Below are positions 34,092 to 43,288 of a stretch of DNA of 64,000 bases, one piece after another. Within the stretch, counting starts at the first letter, position 1, and every line of letters begins with the position of its first letter. The position numbers were made by a program, and so were the translations under genes. The notes beneath the pieces were generated by a model. That model was not told where the DNA came from and did not search any database. It worked only from the letters and a program-made list of their open reading frames with translations. Source of the stretch: an uncultured Clostridia bacterium (GTDB lineage: Bacteria > Bacillota > Clostridia > Christensenellales > UBA3700); contig CAMXSN010000002.1 in the NCBI GenBank assembly GCA_947246685.1, forward strand, positions 147,485-211,484. Reading direction: 5' to 3'.

Positions 34092-35588
34092 TTATGACAT
34101 AATTCTTGCGATGTTTGCGCCCCACTCCGTCGAACAGTTGTAAGGCGATACATAACCTTCGAAAGAAATCTCGTTGTTACGCTCCAATAACAGCGAAGTC
34201 AGAATTACGTGACACATACAGGGATAGAATACGAACGTGCCGGTATTGATAAGGCAATATCCTTCAAATCCTAGCCAGACGGCAAGAACGAACAGATTAA
34301 AAGATTTTTTGATACTCTTGAAGAGTAAATAGAATCTCATGCCGTAGAAGAACAGATAAGCTGCCGCGCCGACTATTCCCATATTAGCAAGTACTTGCAA
34401 GATGTTGCAGTGGAACCAATATATGCCCATTGCGTTGCTGTTGGAGGGGGTAGACGCATAAATGCCTACGTAACCTTTTCCCACGCCGAGGAAAGGATGC
34501 GCCTTAAACAGTTCCCACGCTTCTTTATAAAGATTCGATCTGCCGGATGTGCCGAATCCGCGGGCTATCAGGGCGTCTAGCATATCGTTGATCTTTCTTA
34601 TGAATATCAGATAGAATGCCAGCACTACTGCAAGTATTATCCCGTAATACAGGAAATATTTTTTTCTGTTGGGAGCCTTGATGATTGAGAAAATTACGCA
34701 GCAAACTCCGCTAACAGCGCCGAATAGTATGCCTCCTCTGCTAAAAGAGAGTATAAGGCATAGATATTGAAATATTCCTAAGGTGAGATATATCCAGCCT
34801 TGGCGGTAGCGTGAAGATAGATAGAAACACATTGGAGCAGTGAGAAGCAGATAGTTTGCAATACTGTTGCGGTTGCCCCATCCAACGTTCCAAATCTCTT
34901 CGTTCCACAGCGACGGCGGCACGTTGCGCCGTATGATAGTGACGATAAGCTGTATGCACACTACGAGCCCCAGATACATCATAACTTTGGCAAAATATAG
35001 CGCGATATCGCGTTGAGGATCTCTCTTTAGATAGTGGTTGAAGAACATATATACGAGCAAGACGCCCACGCCGAGCATCAATATATCCAGAAAGGCATGG
35101 AAATAGCCTTTGACTGAAATAACTCCTATACCGCCCAGAAACAGCGCGCAAGTTACCGCTATCTGAGGGTAGAACATCTTTCCCAAAGTAAATTTGTGCT
35201 TTGCATTTCTGACGATAAAAAATACTAGACAAATCAGCAAAGGGAGCAGTAACGGCAACATAAATATATAGTCGCTTACGTCAAAAGAGTATACGAGCAA
35301 TACAGCTCCGAAGATATTTATGCACAAAGGCAAGACGTCGTCGGCAGCCAAAAGCACAAGACATGAGATTATCGTCAAAGCGCCGATTCCGAAAATAGAA
35401 CTTTTCGTTGCCCAACCGATAAAAATAACTACGGAAACCAACAGCAGATAAAAATCCGAATAAGCGAATTTTTTTACAAACTGCTGATATTTTTCAAATC
35501 CGACTTTGGCTTTTTGCAAATTGTTTGATTGCGACATATCTCTCTTATACTTGTCCCGCAAATATTCGTCGCGAGACACAATTGACAT
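34092..35588 (-). CDS. O-antigen ligase/polymerase-like membrane protein (Wzy_C family)
   Basis: 498 residues with about 11-12 hydrophobic segments after a ~45-residue charged N-terminus. HPFLGVGKGYVG (near 366) and the loop with WFHCNILQVLANMGIVG (near 395-411) match the O-antigen ligase/polymerase signature, where an H-N or H-C-N motif follows a G-x-G. Such proteins join or polymerise lipid-linked glycan repeats at the outer face of the membrane. No glycosyltransferases or Wzx are adjacent, so it is an orphan. The predicted leader is only ~10 bases and has no ribosome site; the second Met (residue 18) is an alternative start. Confidence 0.8.
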   Translation of the reverse strand: MSIVSRDEYLRDKYKRDMSQSNNLQKAKVGFEKYQQFVKKFAYSDFYLLLVSVVIFIGWATKSSIFGIGALTIISCLVLLAADDVLPLCINIFGAVLLVYSFDVSDYIFMLPLLLPLLICLVFFIVRNAKHKFTLGKMFYPQIAVTCALFLGGIGVISVKGYFHAFLDILMLGVGVLLVYMFFNHYLKRDPQRDIALYFAKVMMYLGLVVCIQLIVTIIRRNVPPSLWNEEIWNVGWGNRNSIANYLLLTAPMCFYLSSRYRQGWIYLTLGIFQYLCLILSFSRGGILFGAVSGVCCVIFSIIKAPNRKKYFLYYGIILAVVLAFYLIFIRKINDMLDALIARGFGTSGRSNLYKEAWELFKAHPFLGVGKGYVGIYASTPSNSNAMGIYWFHCNILQVLANMGIVGAAAYLFFYGMRFYLLFKSIKKSFNLFVLAVWLGFEGYCLINTGTFVFYPCMCHVILTSLLLERNNEISFEGYVSPYNCSTEWGANIARIMS

Positions 35589-35604
35589 ATATTAATATAT
35601 GTAT

Positions 35605-35633
35605 ATTATAATCTATAATAAAAAGAAGTGCAA
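35605..35633 (-). promoter_or_regulatory. Promoter of the O-antigen-ligase-like gene
   Basis: Minus strand: TTGCAC (35628-35633), 17 bases, TATAAT (35605-35610). Transcription should start about 10 bases before the ATG. Confidence 0.65.
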
Positions 35634-35730
35634 TGTTTTTGGGGATGAAAACGAAAATTGTAAGTTATTAGACAAGTTGGTACAAACTACGATTTGGGAT
35701 GCTGATAGGGGACGCGATGCAAAATCCAAC

Positions 35731-35754
35731 AAAAAGCCGCCCTTATAGGGCGGC
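35731..35754 (-). terminator. Terminator of the IlvN-like gene
   Basis: Minus strand: GCCGCCCT-loop-AGGGCGGC (35736-35754) followed by TTTTT (35731-35735). Confidence 0.85.
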
Positions 35755-35765
35755 GATGCGGCTAA

Positions 35766-36266
35766 TTAAACTCCTCTTTCAATTGCGGTGATTCCCGTGC
35801 GGCATACCTTGGAGATTACGTAATGCTTTTCTTCCTGCGCCGCGGACAGTTCGCTCATAAACGAATCTATTTTGTCGGAGGTGCCTGTCAATTCTAATAT
35901 CATGGATTTGGCCGTTACGTCGACGATGATAGCTCCGTATTTGTCGGAGAGTTCTATCGCGAATTTGTCGAAGAAATTTTCGTCGGTAGTCAGTATCTTG
36001 ACCAAGGACAGTTCGCGGAAAACGCTTAGATTTTCGTCGAGAGCTCTTACGCTGATCGTTTCTTCGAGCTTTTGAGTTTGACTGATAATCTGTGCCAAGC
36101 CGCTTTGGTCGCTTTGAGCAACGACGGTGATTCTGGAAATATGCGGATCGTCAGTCGCGCTGACCGATAGAGAATCGATGTTAAAACCTCTTCTGCCGAA
36201 AAGCGACGATATTCTTGCCAGCACGCTGGAATTATTCTTGACTACGATTGAAATAACGTTTTTCAT
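35766..36266 (-). CDS. ilvN: Acetolactate synthase small (regulatory) subunit
   Basis: 166 residues, the usual length of IlvN/IlvH. The N-terminal ACT domain (ISIVVKNNSSVLARISSLFGRRGFNIDSLSV, read in blocks) binds the feedback inhibitor valine; the C-terminal half is the subunit's conserved tail. It activates and regulates the catalytic subunit IlvB at the first step of branched-chain amino acid synthesis. The large subunit is not next to it, and it has its own promoter and terminator. AAGAGGA precedes the ATG. Confidence 0.92.
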   Translation of the reverse strand: MKNVISIVVKNNSSVLARISSLFGRRGFNIDSLSVSATDDPHISRITVVAQSDQSGLAQIISQTQKLEETISVRALDENLSVFRELSLVKILTTDENFFDKFAIELSDKYGAIIVDVTAKSMILELTGTSDKIDSFMSELSAAQEEKHYVISKVCRTGITAIERGV

Positions 36267-36301
36267 ACACTGTCCTCTTATTTTTAGGTATATTAATATT
36301 T

Positions 36302-36330
36302 ATTATACATACTGCGCTGTCAAAAATCAA
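36302..36330 (-). promoter_or_regulatory. Promoter of the IlvN-like gene
   Basis: Minus strand: TTGATT (36325-36330), 17 bases, TATAAT (36302-36307), with a leader of about 29 bases. Confidence 0.65.
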
Positions 36331-36359
36331 TAGATTTATTGCAATTAAAACGCCGGCAA

Positions 36360-38111
36360 TCAGCTGTTTTGGAACTGACTGTTGTAAAGTTCGTAATAGA
36401 ATCCGCGTCTGTCAAGCAATTGCGCGTGACTGCCTTGTTCTATTATATTGCCGTCTTTCATTACCAATATTACGTCGCATTCGCGTATTGTCGAAAGTCT
36501 GTGCGCAACGATAAACGACGTTCTGCCTTGCATTATTGTATAGAAGGCTTCCTGTATCTTCATTTCCGTACGCGTGTCGATAGACGACGTCGCCTCGTCG
36601 AGTATCAGCATGGGAGGATGTGTCAGCATGATTCTGGCGATGCATAGCAACTGTTTTTGTCCCTGAGAAAGATTGTCTCCGTTTTCGGTGAGCAGGGTAT
36701 CGTATTTGTCGGGGAATTTATCTATAAAGTCGTGAGCGCCTGCAAGTAGCGCCGCGTTTTGGATTTCTTCCAGGGTCGCGTCCGCTTTGCCGTAGGCGAT
36801 ATTGTCTTTGACCGTGCCTTCAAATATCCAGCTTTCCTGCAACACCATTCCGTAGCAGTCTCGCAGGCTTTGACGGGTAAGTGTTCGCACGTCTTTATCA
36901 GATACGAGTATTTGTCCGGAATTGACGTCGTAAAAGCGCATAAGCAGATTTATCAATGTGGTTTTGCCGCAACCGGTCGGACCGACGATGGCGATCTTCT
37001 GTCCTTGGCGCACCGCCAAATTGAGATTCTCGATAAGCGGTCTGTCGTCTACGTATCTGAAACACACGTCTTTAAGATCCAAAGTTCCGTCGCAATCAGT
37101 TATTACCTCGTTGTTTTCGTCGCTTATCTCAATCGGCTCGTCTAGCACTGCAAATATTCTGCTTGACGCGGCGACGGCGGATTGTATTTCGGTTATGACT
37201 CCCGTGATTTCGTTGAACGGTTTTGTATATTGATTGGCATACATTAGACAAGTCGAGAGAATGCCGGGCTTTAATCCAAAAGATGACGACGTCGCTCCTA
37301 TGGCAATCAGCGCCCCCACGATTCCCACGCTGGCGTATACGAGATTGTTGACGAAACGTGTGCAGGGATTTATCAGCGCTCCGTAGAACTGGGATTTGAA
37401 TCCGCAGTCGTAGAGTTGTTTGTTGAGCCGAGCAAAATCTTCTCCGCAGCTTTCTTCCTGATTAAACGCCTGTACGAGTTTGTGTCCGGAGAAAATCTCT
37501 TCTACGTAACCGCTGATTTCACCGCGTTTCACCGCTTGCTGCGCAAACGTCTTATGCGAGCGCTTGGTGATAAACGACGCTACGAACAGCGAAAGAGGAG
37601 TGAGCACCAGCACCGCAACGGCGATAAGCCAATTGATATAAAACAGCATCGCCAGCGTTGCGATTATCGTCAGCACTCCGCTGAAAAGCTGTGTAAAGCC
37701 CTGCAGTAATCCCTCGGATACCTGATCGATATCGCTAGATATTCTGGCGACTAGATCTCCTTGACGTTTGCCGTCGATATATTTGAGAGGGAGATTGTTT
37801 ATGTGTTGAAAAAGCGTGTTGCGAATGTTGCGCACCGTCTTAAAGGTAAGTGCGTTCGTGCATGCGGAAAGCGACCATTGAGAGAGCGCGCCCAAAGCTA
37901 TCATACCTATGAGAATATAGATATAATCCATCAGTTTTTTGAAATTTACGCCGCTCTCGACCATTTGATCAATCGCGTATCCGGTAATAAGCGGTATCAA
38001 TATCGATACTGCCACCGACACAGCCGCGCTGATAAGAGAGAGAACGAGCAGCGGAGCGTAAGGCTTTGTGTAAGATACCAGACGCAAAAGAGTCGATTTA
38101 TTCCTTTTCAT
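36360..38111 (-). CDS. ABC exporter half-transporter, second subunit (consensus Walker B)
   Basis: 583 residues: six membrane segments in the first ~310, then the ATPase domain. Walker A VGPTGCGKTTL (~370), signature LSQGQ (~481, deviating from LSGGQ) and Walker B LILDEATSSID (~500) with the catalytic Glu. It overlaps the partner gene by 4 bases. The partner's Walker B lacks the Glu, so together they form one consensus and one degenerate ATP site, as in heterodimeric exporters of the TM287/288 or BmrCD type. Likely exports drugs, lipids or peptides; substrate unknown. Confidence 0.9.
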   Translation of the reverse strand: MKRNKSTLLRLVSYTKPYAPLLVLSLISAAVSVAVSILIPLITGYAIDQMVESGVNFKKLMDYIYILIGMIALGALSQWSLSACTNALTFKTVRNIRNTLFQHINNLPLKYIDGKRQGDLVARISSDIDQVSEGLLQGFTQLFSGVLTIIATLAMLFYINWLIAVAVLVLTPLSLFVASFITKRSHKTFAQQAVKRGEISGYVEEIFSGHKLVQAFNQEESCGEDFARLNKQLYDCGFKSQFYGALINPCTRFVNNLVYASVGIVGALIAIGATSSSFGLKPGILSTCLMYANQYTKPFNEITGVITEIQSAVAASSRIFAVLDEPIEISDENNEVITDCDGTLDLKDVCFRYVDDRPLIENLNLAVRQGQKIAIVGPTGCGKTTLINLLMRFYDVNSGQILVSDKDVRTLTRQSLRDCYGMVLQESWIFEGTVKDNIAYGKADATLEEIQNAALLAGAHDFIDKFPDKYDTLLTENGDNLSQGQKQLLCIARIMLTHPPMLILDEATSSIDTRTEMKIQEAFYTIMQGRTSFIVAHRLSTIRECDVILVMKDGNIIEQGSHAQLLDRRGFYYELYNSQFQNS

Positions 38112-39868
38112 ACTTCTTCCTCCTCTTGATTATTTTCCTGCATTTCGTGAGGAGCTTTTTGCTGAGACATAAATATTTCTCTGTAGATATCGCAGGTTTC
38201 CAGCAACTGTTCGTGTCTGCCCAGGCCGACTACTTCGCCTTTGTCTAGGACGATTATTTTATCCGCGCTTTTGATAGAAGTCGCCCGTTGCGATATTATT
38301 ATTTTAGTTGTTTTTGGCGGCAGATACGCATTGAGAGCTCTTCTCAACGCTAGATCGGTTGCAAAATCCAAAGCGCTCGTACTGTCGTCGAGAATGACTA
38401 TCTGCGGAGCGTTTACCAAAGCTCTCGCTATCGAAAGTCTCTGTCTTTGACCGCCCGAAAAATTCCTTCCTTTCTGTTGGACGGAGGAGTCGAGTTTGTC
38501 GGGCTTTTGCATGACGAAATCATACGCTTGCGCAATTTTAAGAGCATCGCATATTTCTTCGTCTGTTGCGTCGGGATTGCGCCATTTCATATTGCTGCGT
38601 ATAGTTCCGCTAAATAGCATAGCCTGCTGAGGAACAAGACCTATTTTTTTGCGCAACTGTTCGAGCGGATAGAGCTTTACGTCCGCGCCGTCTATCAGCA
38701 GTTGACCTTCGGTGACATCGTAGAATCGCGGTATAAGGTTTATTACTGTCGATTTGCCGCTGCCGGTGCCGCCTATTATTCCTACCGTTTCTCCTTTGTA
38801 TATGTCGACGGAAAGATTTTTTATGGCGTATCCTCCGCCGCCGTATTGGAACGATACGTTTTTGAATGATATCGCAGGAGCGTTATCGTCTTCTTCTACG
38901 GGGCAGTTGCCTTCGTCCGTTACGCTCGACTCGGTTGCCAGCAATTCGCTGACGCGTTTTGCCGACGCATAAGATTTGGAGAAGAGCACCGCCATATTGG
39001 CGACGACCACTAAGGCAAGAGAAATCTGCGTCATATAGTTTACAAAAGCAATCAATTCGCCTTGCGTGAGGTCTCCTGCGTCTATCTTTTGTCCTCCGAA
39101 ATAGAGCAGCGTTACGATAGCCGCGTTGATGATCAAAAACGTGAGGGGATTGAGCAGAGCGGATATTCTTCCGATAGCGATGACGCTGTGAGAGTAGTCT
39201 TCCGTTGCGTCTTCGAACCGACGCTGTTCGCGCTGTTGTTCGCTGAATGCTCTGACGACCCTCATTCCGTTGAGGTCTTCGCGCGCTATGGAAGTTATCT
39301 TATCGAGTTTGCGTTGATTTTTGGTGTATACGGGCATAGTCTTTGCCATGATCAGATAGAGCACCAACGCAACCAGAGGCGCGGCGACAAGGAAAATCCA
39401 GCTCATGGACGGCTTTAATATGATTGCCGATACGGTTGCGCCGACGACGAGAAAAGGCGCTCTGATGGCAAGCCTTATCAGCATTGCCACGCCCAGTTGC
39501 ACTTGGTTGACGTCGCTGTTGAATCTAGTGACCATAGACGAGGTGCCGAATTTGTCGCTTTCGTTCATAGACAGGGAGTTGATGTGACAGAACAGCACGC
39601 TGCGCAGTTCCGTCCCGAACCCTTGCGAACAGCGCGAAGCCACGTATTGGCAGAACAGCGCGCAGGCAAGTCCGACCACTGCCAGCAGTACCAATACCCC
39701 GCCCATCGAGAGTATATAACGAGTATTCTTCTCTGCGATTCCCACGTCGATTATCTGCTTCATGACAAATGGAACGATAAGTTCGAATATCGCTTCCAAC
39801 AGTTTGAATATCGGACCGAGAATCAAATGTTTTTTGTACTTTTTAAGGTATTTGTACAGATTCGACAT
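38108..39868 (-). CDS. ABC exporter half-transporter, first subunit (degenerate Walker B)
   Basis: 586 residues with six membrane segments and an ATPase domain. Walker A GGTGSGKST (~365), canonical signature FSGGQRQRLS (~475), and Walker B IVILDDSTSALD (~490) where Asp replaces the catalytic Glu. With the partner's LSQGQ this makes the non-hydrolysing site. The C-terminus is Glu-rich (NNQEEEEV). First gene of the two-gene operon, with an AAAGGAAAAG site and a consensus promoter, divergent from nadE. Confidence 0.9.
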   Translation of the reverse strand: MSNLYKYLKKYKKHLILGPIFKLLEAIFELIVPFVMKQIIDVGIAEKNTRYILSMGGVLVLLAVVGLACALFCQYVASRCSQGFGTELRSVLFCHINSLSMNESDKFGTSSMVTRFNSDVNQVQLGVAMLIRLAIRAPFLVVGATVSAIILKPSMSWIFLVAAPLVALVLYLIMAKTMPVYTKNQRKLDKITSIAREDLNGMRVVRAFSEQQREQRRFEDATEDYSHSVIAIGRISALLNPLTFLIINAAIVTLLYFGGQKIDAGDLTQGELIAFVNYMTQISLALVVVANMAVLFSKSYASAKRVSELLATESSVTDEGNCPVEEDDNAPAISFKNVSFQYGGGGYAIKNLSVDIYKGETVGIIGGTGSGKSTVINLIPRFYDVTEGQLLIDGADVKLYPLEQLRKKIGLVPQQAMLFSGTIRSNMKWRNPDATDEEICDALKIAQAYDFVMQKPDKLDSSVQQKGRNFSGGQRQRLSIARALVNAPQIVILDDSTSALDFATDLALRRALNAYLPPKTTKIIISQRATSIKSADKIIVLDKGEVVGLGRHEQLLETCDIYREIFMSQQKAPHEMQENNQEEEEV

Positions 39869-39914
39869 AAATTTCTTTTCCTTTATTGACTAACAAACCG
39901 AATTATTATAAAAT

Positions 39915-39943
39915 ATTATATATTTATAATTATGATTATGCAA
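39915..39943 (-). promoter_or_regulatory. Promoter of the ABC exporter operon
   Basis: Minus strand: TTGCAT (39938-39943), 17 bases, TATAAT (39915-39920). The same AT-rich gap must hold the nadE promoter, for which only a weak TTATGA-N17-CATAAT is visible (39930-39958). Confidence 0.6.
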
Positions 39944-39999
39944 CTTAATAGGCATAATTATGACGAAAATCTTGAAAGATACTATCGGAGGAACAGACT

Positions 40000-41913
40000 T
40001 TGAAAGACGGTTTTATCAAATGCGCGGCGGCTACTTTGCAGATCGAAGTGGGAGATTGCGATTTCAACGCCGAAAAAATTATAGGTCTTATGAAAAAAGC
40101 CGACGCGGAAGGCGTCAAATTACTTGCGCTTCCCGAACTTTGCCTTAGCGGTTACAGTTGCGGAGATTTGTTTTTGCAGGATACTTTGCTAGACGGCGCG
40201 GAAAAGGCTTTGGAGAGAATCGTCGATAAGTCAAAACGCATCGATACCGTCGCCGTCGTAGGCGTGCCGCTTAGAAATTTCGGCAAGCTGTTCAACTGCG
40301 CGGCAGTTATTTATAAAGGCGATATTCTCGGCGTAGTGCCCAAAAGCTATATACCTAATTACGGCGAATTCTACGAAGGACGTTATTTTGTGTCGGGAGA
40401 CGGGCTTACGGCGTCGGAAATCGTAGTGGCAGGCAGAACCTGTCCGTTCGGACGAATGATATTTCGCAATACTTATATCGGAGAATATACCTTCGGCGCG
40501 GAGATATGCGAAGATATGTGGACGGCGCATTCTCCGTCCGTCGAATTGACTTCGCAAGGCGCAAACGTAATACTCAATCTTTCCGCAGGCAACGAAATAG
40601 CAGGCAAGAGAGAATACAGGAGAACGCTCGTCGCGGCTCACTCGGGCAGGCTTTGTTGCGGTTACGTATACGCAAATGCCGGCGAGGGTGAATCTACGGG
40701 GGACGCGGTGTTTGCGGGACACGACTTGATTGCGGAGTGCGGCAATATACTCTGCGAAAGCAAGCTATTTGAAAATTCTATGATAATCTCGGAAATAGAT
40801 GTCAAAAAGATAGCTTACGAGCGAAGAAAGGTCAACACTTTTTGCGCTGAGGAAGCTCGACGCGTTGTGTATTTCGACCAAAAGCCGCAGGAGTGTACTA
40901 TTACGAGAAACTTTGCTCCCGCGCCGTTTGTTCCGCAATGCGAGAACGAGCGAAACGACAGATGCGAATTGATATTGAATATCCAATCGCAAGGTTTGAA
41001 AAAGCGAGTTTTACACGCAAGATCCAAAACTATGGTAGTAGGGCTGTCAGGCGGATTGGACAGTGCGCTTGCTCTGTTGGTCATGATTAAAGCGGCTGAC
41101 GCTATGGGCATGGAGCGCAAGAATATAATAGCGGTGACGATGCCGTGTTTCGGCACTACCAAACGCACGAAATCCAACGCGCAGCTGCTTGCCGAAGGAC
41201 TTGGAGTGACTTTTAAGAGTATCGATATAACAAAATCTGTTGAGAGACATTTTGAAGATATCGGTCAGTCAAAAGAAGACATGGACGTCACCTACGAGAA
41301 CGCTCAGGCCAGAGAACGTACTCAGGTGCTTATGGACGTTGCGAATAAGGAGGGCGGACTTGTAGTCGGCACGGGTGATTTGTCGGAGTTGGCGCTCGGT
41401 TGGGCTACGTACAACGGAGATCATATGTCTATGTACGGAGTCAACGCGTCTGTGCCTAAGACGCTTGTGAGATATCTTGTCAAATATTATGCGGATACTT
41501 GCGGCAACGGCCAAGTTAGCGATGCGCTTTACGATATTTTGGCTACGCCTGTCAGTCCCGAACTGCTGCCTTCCGGCGGAGACGAGATAGCTCAGCAGAC
41601 CGAGAATATCGTCGGACCTTACGAACTGCACGATTTCTTTTTGTACTATATAGTGCGTTGGGGATATTCGCCTAATAAAGTATTGAGAATAGCAAATAAA
41701 ACTTTTGAGGGAAAATACGATCGCAAGACCGTGCTCAAATGGCTGCAATCGTTCTATAAGAGATTTTTCATACAGCAATTCAAGCGTTCCTGCGTGCCGG
41801 ACGGACCCAAGGTAGGCAGCGTAGCTCTTTCTCCGAGAGGGGATTGGAGAATGCCAAGCGACGCCAATTCGCACCTTTGGTTGAAAGAACTTGAGGAATT
41901 GGATATACAATAA
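40000..41913 (+). CDS. nadE: Glutamine-dependent NAD+ synthetase
   Basis: 637 residues: an N-terminal nitrilase-type glutaminase domain (E in LPELCLSGY, K in VPKSYIPNYGEFYE, C170 in ICEDMW) and a C-terminal synthetase with the PP-loop LSGGLDSALAL (~347-357). It makes NAD+ from deamido-NAD+, ATP and glutamine, channelling ammonia between the domains. The start is TTG at 40000, chosen because GGAGG lies 8 bases before it. Divergent from the ABC exporter and monocistronic. Confidence 0.94.
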   Translation: MKDGFIKCAAATLQIEVGDCDFNAEKIIGLMKKADAEGVKLLALPELCLSGYSCGDLFLQDTLLDGAEKALERIVDKSKRIDTVAVVGVPLRNFGKLFNCAAVIYKGDILGVVPKSYIPNYGEFYEGRYFVSGDGLTASEIVVAGRTCPFGRMIFRNTYIGEYTFGAEICEDMWTAHSPSVELTSQGANVILNLSAGNEIAGKREYRRTLVAAHSGRLCCGYVYANAGEGESTGDAVFAGHDLIAECGNILCESKLFENSMIISEIDVKKIAYERRKVNTFCAEEARRVVYFDQKPQECTITRNFAPAPFVPQCENERNDRCELILNIQSQGLKKRVLHARSKTMVVGLSGGLDSALALLVMIKAADAMGMERKNIIAVTMPCFGTTKRTKSNAQLLAEGLGVTFKSIDITKSVERHFEDIGQSKEDMDVTYENAQARERTQVLMDVANKEGGLVVGTGDLSELALGWATYNGDHMSMYGVNASVPKTLVRYLVKYYADTCGNGQVSDALYDILATPVSPELLPSGGDEIAQQTENIVGPYELHDFFLYYIVRWGYSPNKVLRIANKTFEGKYDRKTVLKWLQSFYKRFFIQQFKRSCVPDGPKVGSVALSPRGDWRMPSDANSHLWLKELEELDIQ

Positions 41914-41962
41914 CGCAAACTCGGGTAATATAAGATCGCTAGTTGCGATTGACGAAAATAAA

Positions 41963-41985
41963 ACGCGGTTCGTTAAGAGCCGCGT
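41963..41985. terminator. Bidirectional terminator-like hairpin
   Basis: ACGCGGTT / AGCCGCGT (41963-41970, 41978-41985; one T-G pair) with a 7-base loop, between convergent nadE and the lipoprotein gene. Confidence 0.65.
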
Positions 41986-42010
41986 AATTATTTATGTTTA
42001 ATTGATATAA

Positions 42011-43018
42011 TCATTTGACCGATTTATAAATCGCGTCGGTTTTGGAATTATCCATATCAGCGTCGGAATAACTGAATACTATCTCGCTTTCGCTCTTTGC
42101 CGAGCCGTTGTAAATAGCTATTCTGCCGCTCCAACTGTCTTTGATCTGATATCTTTTCGCAAGACCGCATTCCCATATCTCGACTACCATATCGCAGTAA
42201 ATATATTTCATGCCTTTGCCGCCGTTATCCTGTTGAAGTCTGTTGATAGAGGTTTTGTCCGCATTAGCTGCAGCTACGTCTATAGAGAAAGTGAGTTCGT
42301 AGTATTTATTGCCTGCGGAATCGGTCTTTTCGAGTATTTTGACGCCGTCGGAAGATACGATATCTTTAGCGTTCCAATTTATAGTCGTCTTTCTGGCTTC
42401 GTCATAGCTTCTCGAATCAGTCGCCTTTTCGTCCTGATCCCATTTGCTGCCTTTCTTCCAATTGGCAACGGTGAGGAGACCTGTCTTTGTATCATACGAA
42501 ATATCGCCGTTACTTTTGGCTTCGATTCTGTTGTATTTGCCGCCGTTGACGTATCTTATCGTTGCGTCGGTAACAAAGTTTACTTCCACACTGCCGAAAT
42601 TGTGGTTGACGGGAAGTTTAAGCGTAGTGTCGTCTTTGAGCGCGTCGCTCTGTCTTCTCAATCTTTGATAGATGAGCGTGCCTGAATTGCTTCCGATCTT
42701 AGAGGAGCCGCTCTTATTGTTGAAATATGCGAAATGATCGCATACTATCTCGTTTTGGGTAGAACGCTCTATCATCTGAGCAACTTTTTGCGCGTCGGTG
42801 AGAGATGAATCCGCAAAGATATCTTTCACGTTTCGTTCTACTTCCTGCATTTTTTGCAGATTGACGCCGTCGGGGGCTTTGAGATAATCTGCAAGTACGG
42901 TTTCGTATTTTACTTTTGTCAAGCCGTCTACGTTTTGACTGTCTACGCAAGCGGTAAAATTTAAACACAATACTATTATCGCAGCCAATACGAGCGTCGT
43001 CGAAAATACTTTTTTCAT
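42011..43018 (-). CDS. Lipoprotein of unknown function
   Basis: 335 residues. A lipoprotein signal (KK, hydrophobic core, FTAC with Cys24) predicts membrane anchoring outside the cell. The body is mostly beta-strand with many Asp, Ser and Lys and no recognised domain. It has a good promoter (TTGACT-N18-TATACT), a GGGAGAA ribosome site and its own terminator, so it is an independent unit. It shares a general style with the lipoprotein at 62840 (short secreted N-terminus, beta-rich tail), but I see no clear alignment between them. Confidence 0.7.
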   Translation of the reverse strand: MKKVFSTTLVLAAIIVLCLNFTACVDSQNVDGLTKVKYETVLADYLKAPDGVNLQKMQEVERNVKDIFADSSLTDAQKVAQMIERSTQNEIVCDHFAYFNNKSGSSKIGSNSGTLIYQRLRRQSDALKDDTTLKLPVNHNFGSVEVNFVTDATIRYVNGGKYNRIEAKSNGDISYDTKTGLLTVANWKKGSKWDQDEKATDSRSYDEARKTTINWNAKDIVSSDGVKILEKTDSAGNKYYELTFSIDVAAANADKTSINRLQQDNGGKGMKYIYCDMVVEIWECGLAKRYQIKDSWSGRIAIYNGSAKSESEIVFSYSDADMDNSKTDAIYKSVK

Positions 43019-43074
43019 ATTTATTCTCCCTTACAGTTGTTTTTAACAACGGATTTATTCCGATTGCTAGATTC

Positions 43075-43104
43075 AGTATATATTTCGGTTTGACAAAAAG
43101 TCAA
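43075..43104 (-). promoter_or_regulatory. Promoter of the lipoprotein gene
   Basis: Minus strand: TTGACT (43099-43104), 18 bases, TATACT (43075-43080). The -35 is part of a TTGAC-TTTTT-GTCAA dyad; GTTGTT-TTT-AACAAC (43036-43050) can fold in the leader. Confidence 0.55.
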
Positions 43105-43219
43105 TACGTTTTGGAAAATTTACCCGTTATCGCATCAAAAAAATAGGATGGATACCGTTTTATGTATCGTATGCCGACGATATGGATAAAATGGTTAAAA
43201 CAGCTGGGGCGGTCCGCCG

Positions 43220-43249
43220 TTGACATTGCGCTTGCGTATGATTTATAAT
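43220..43249 (+). promoter_or_regulatory. Strong promoter of the alpha-mannosidase gene
   Basis: TTGACA (43220-43225), 18 bases, TATAAT (43244-43249): both elements match consensus. Confidence 0.75.
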
Positions 43250-43288
43250 TGTTATAAAGTAAATAAATTTTGTTTCGGGAGAAAGATT

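Noticed and set aside
43220..43288. 23-residue upstream extension of the alpha-mannosidase
   Set aside because: Its TTG start codon is part of the TTGACA -35 element, so the region is promoter, and ATG 43289 has a proper GGGAGAAAG site.
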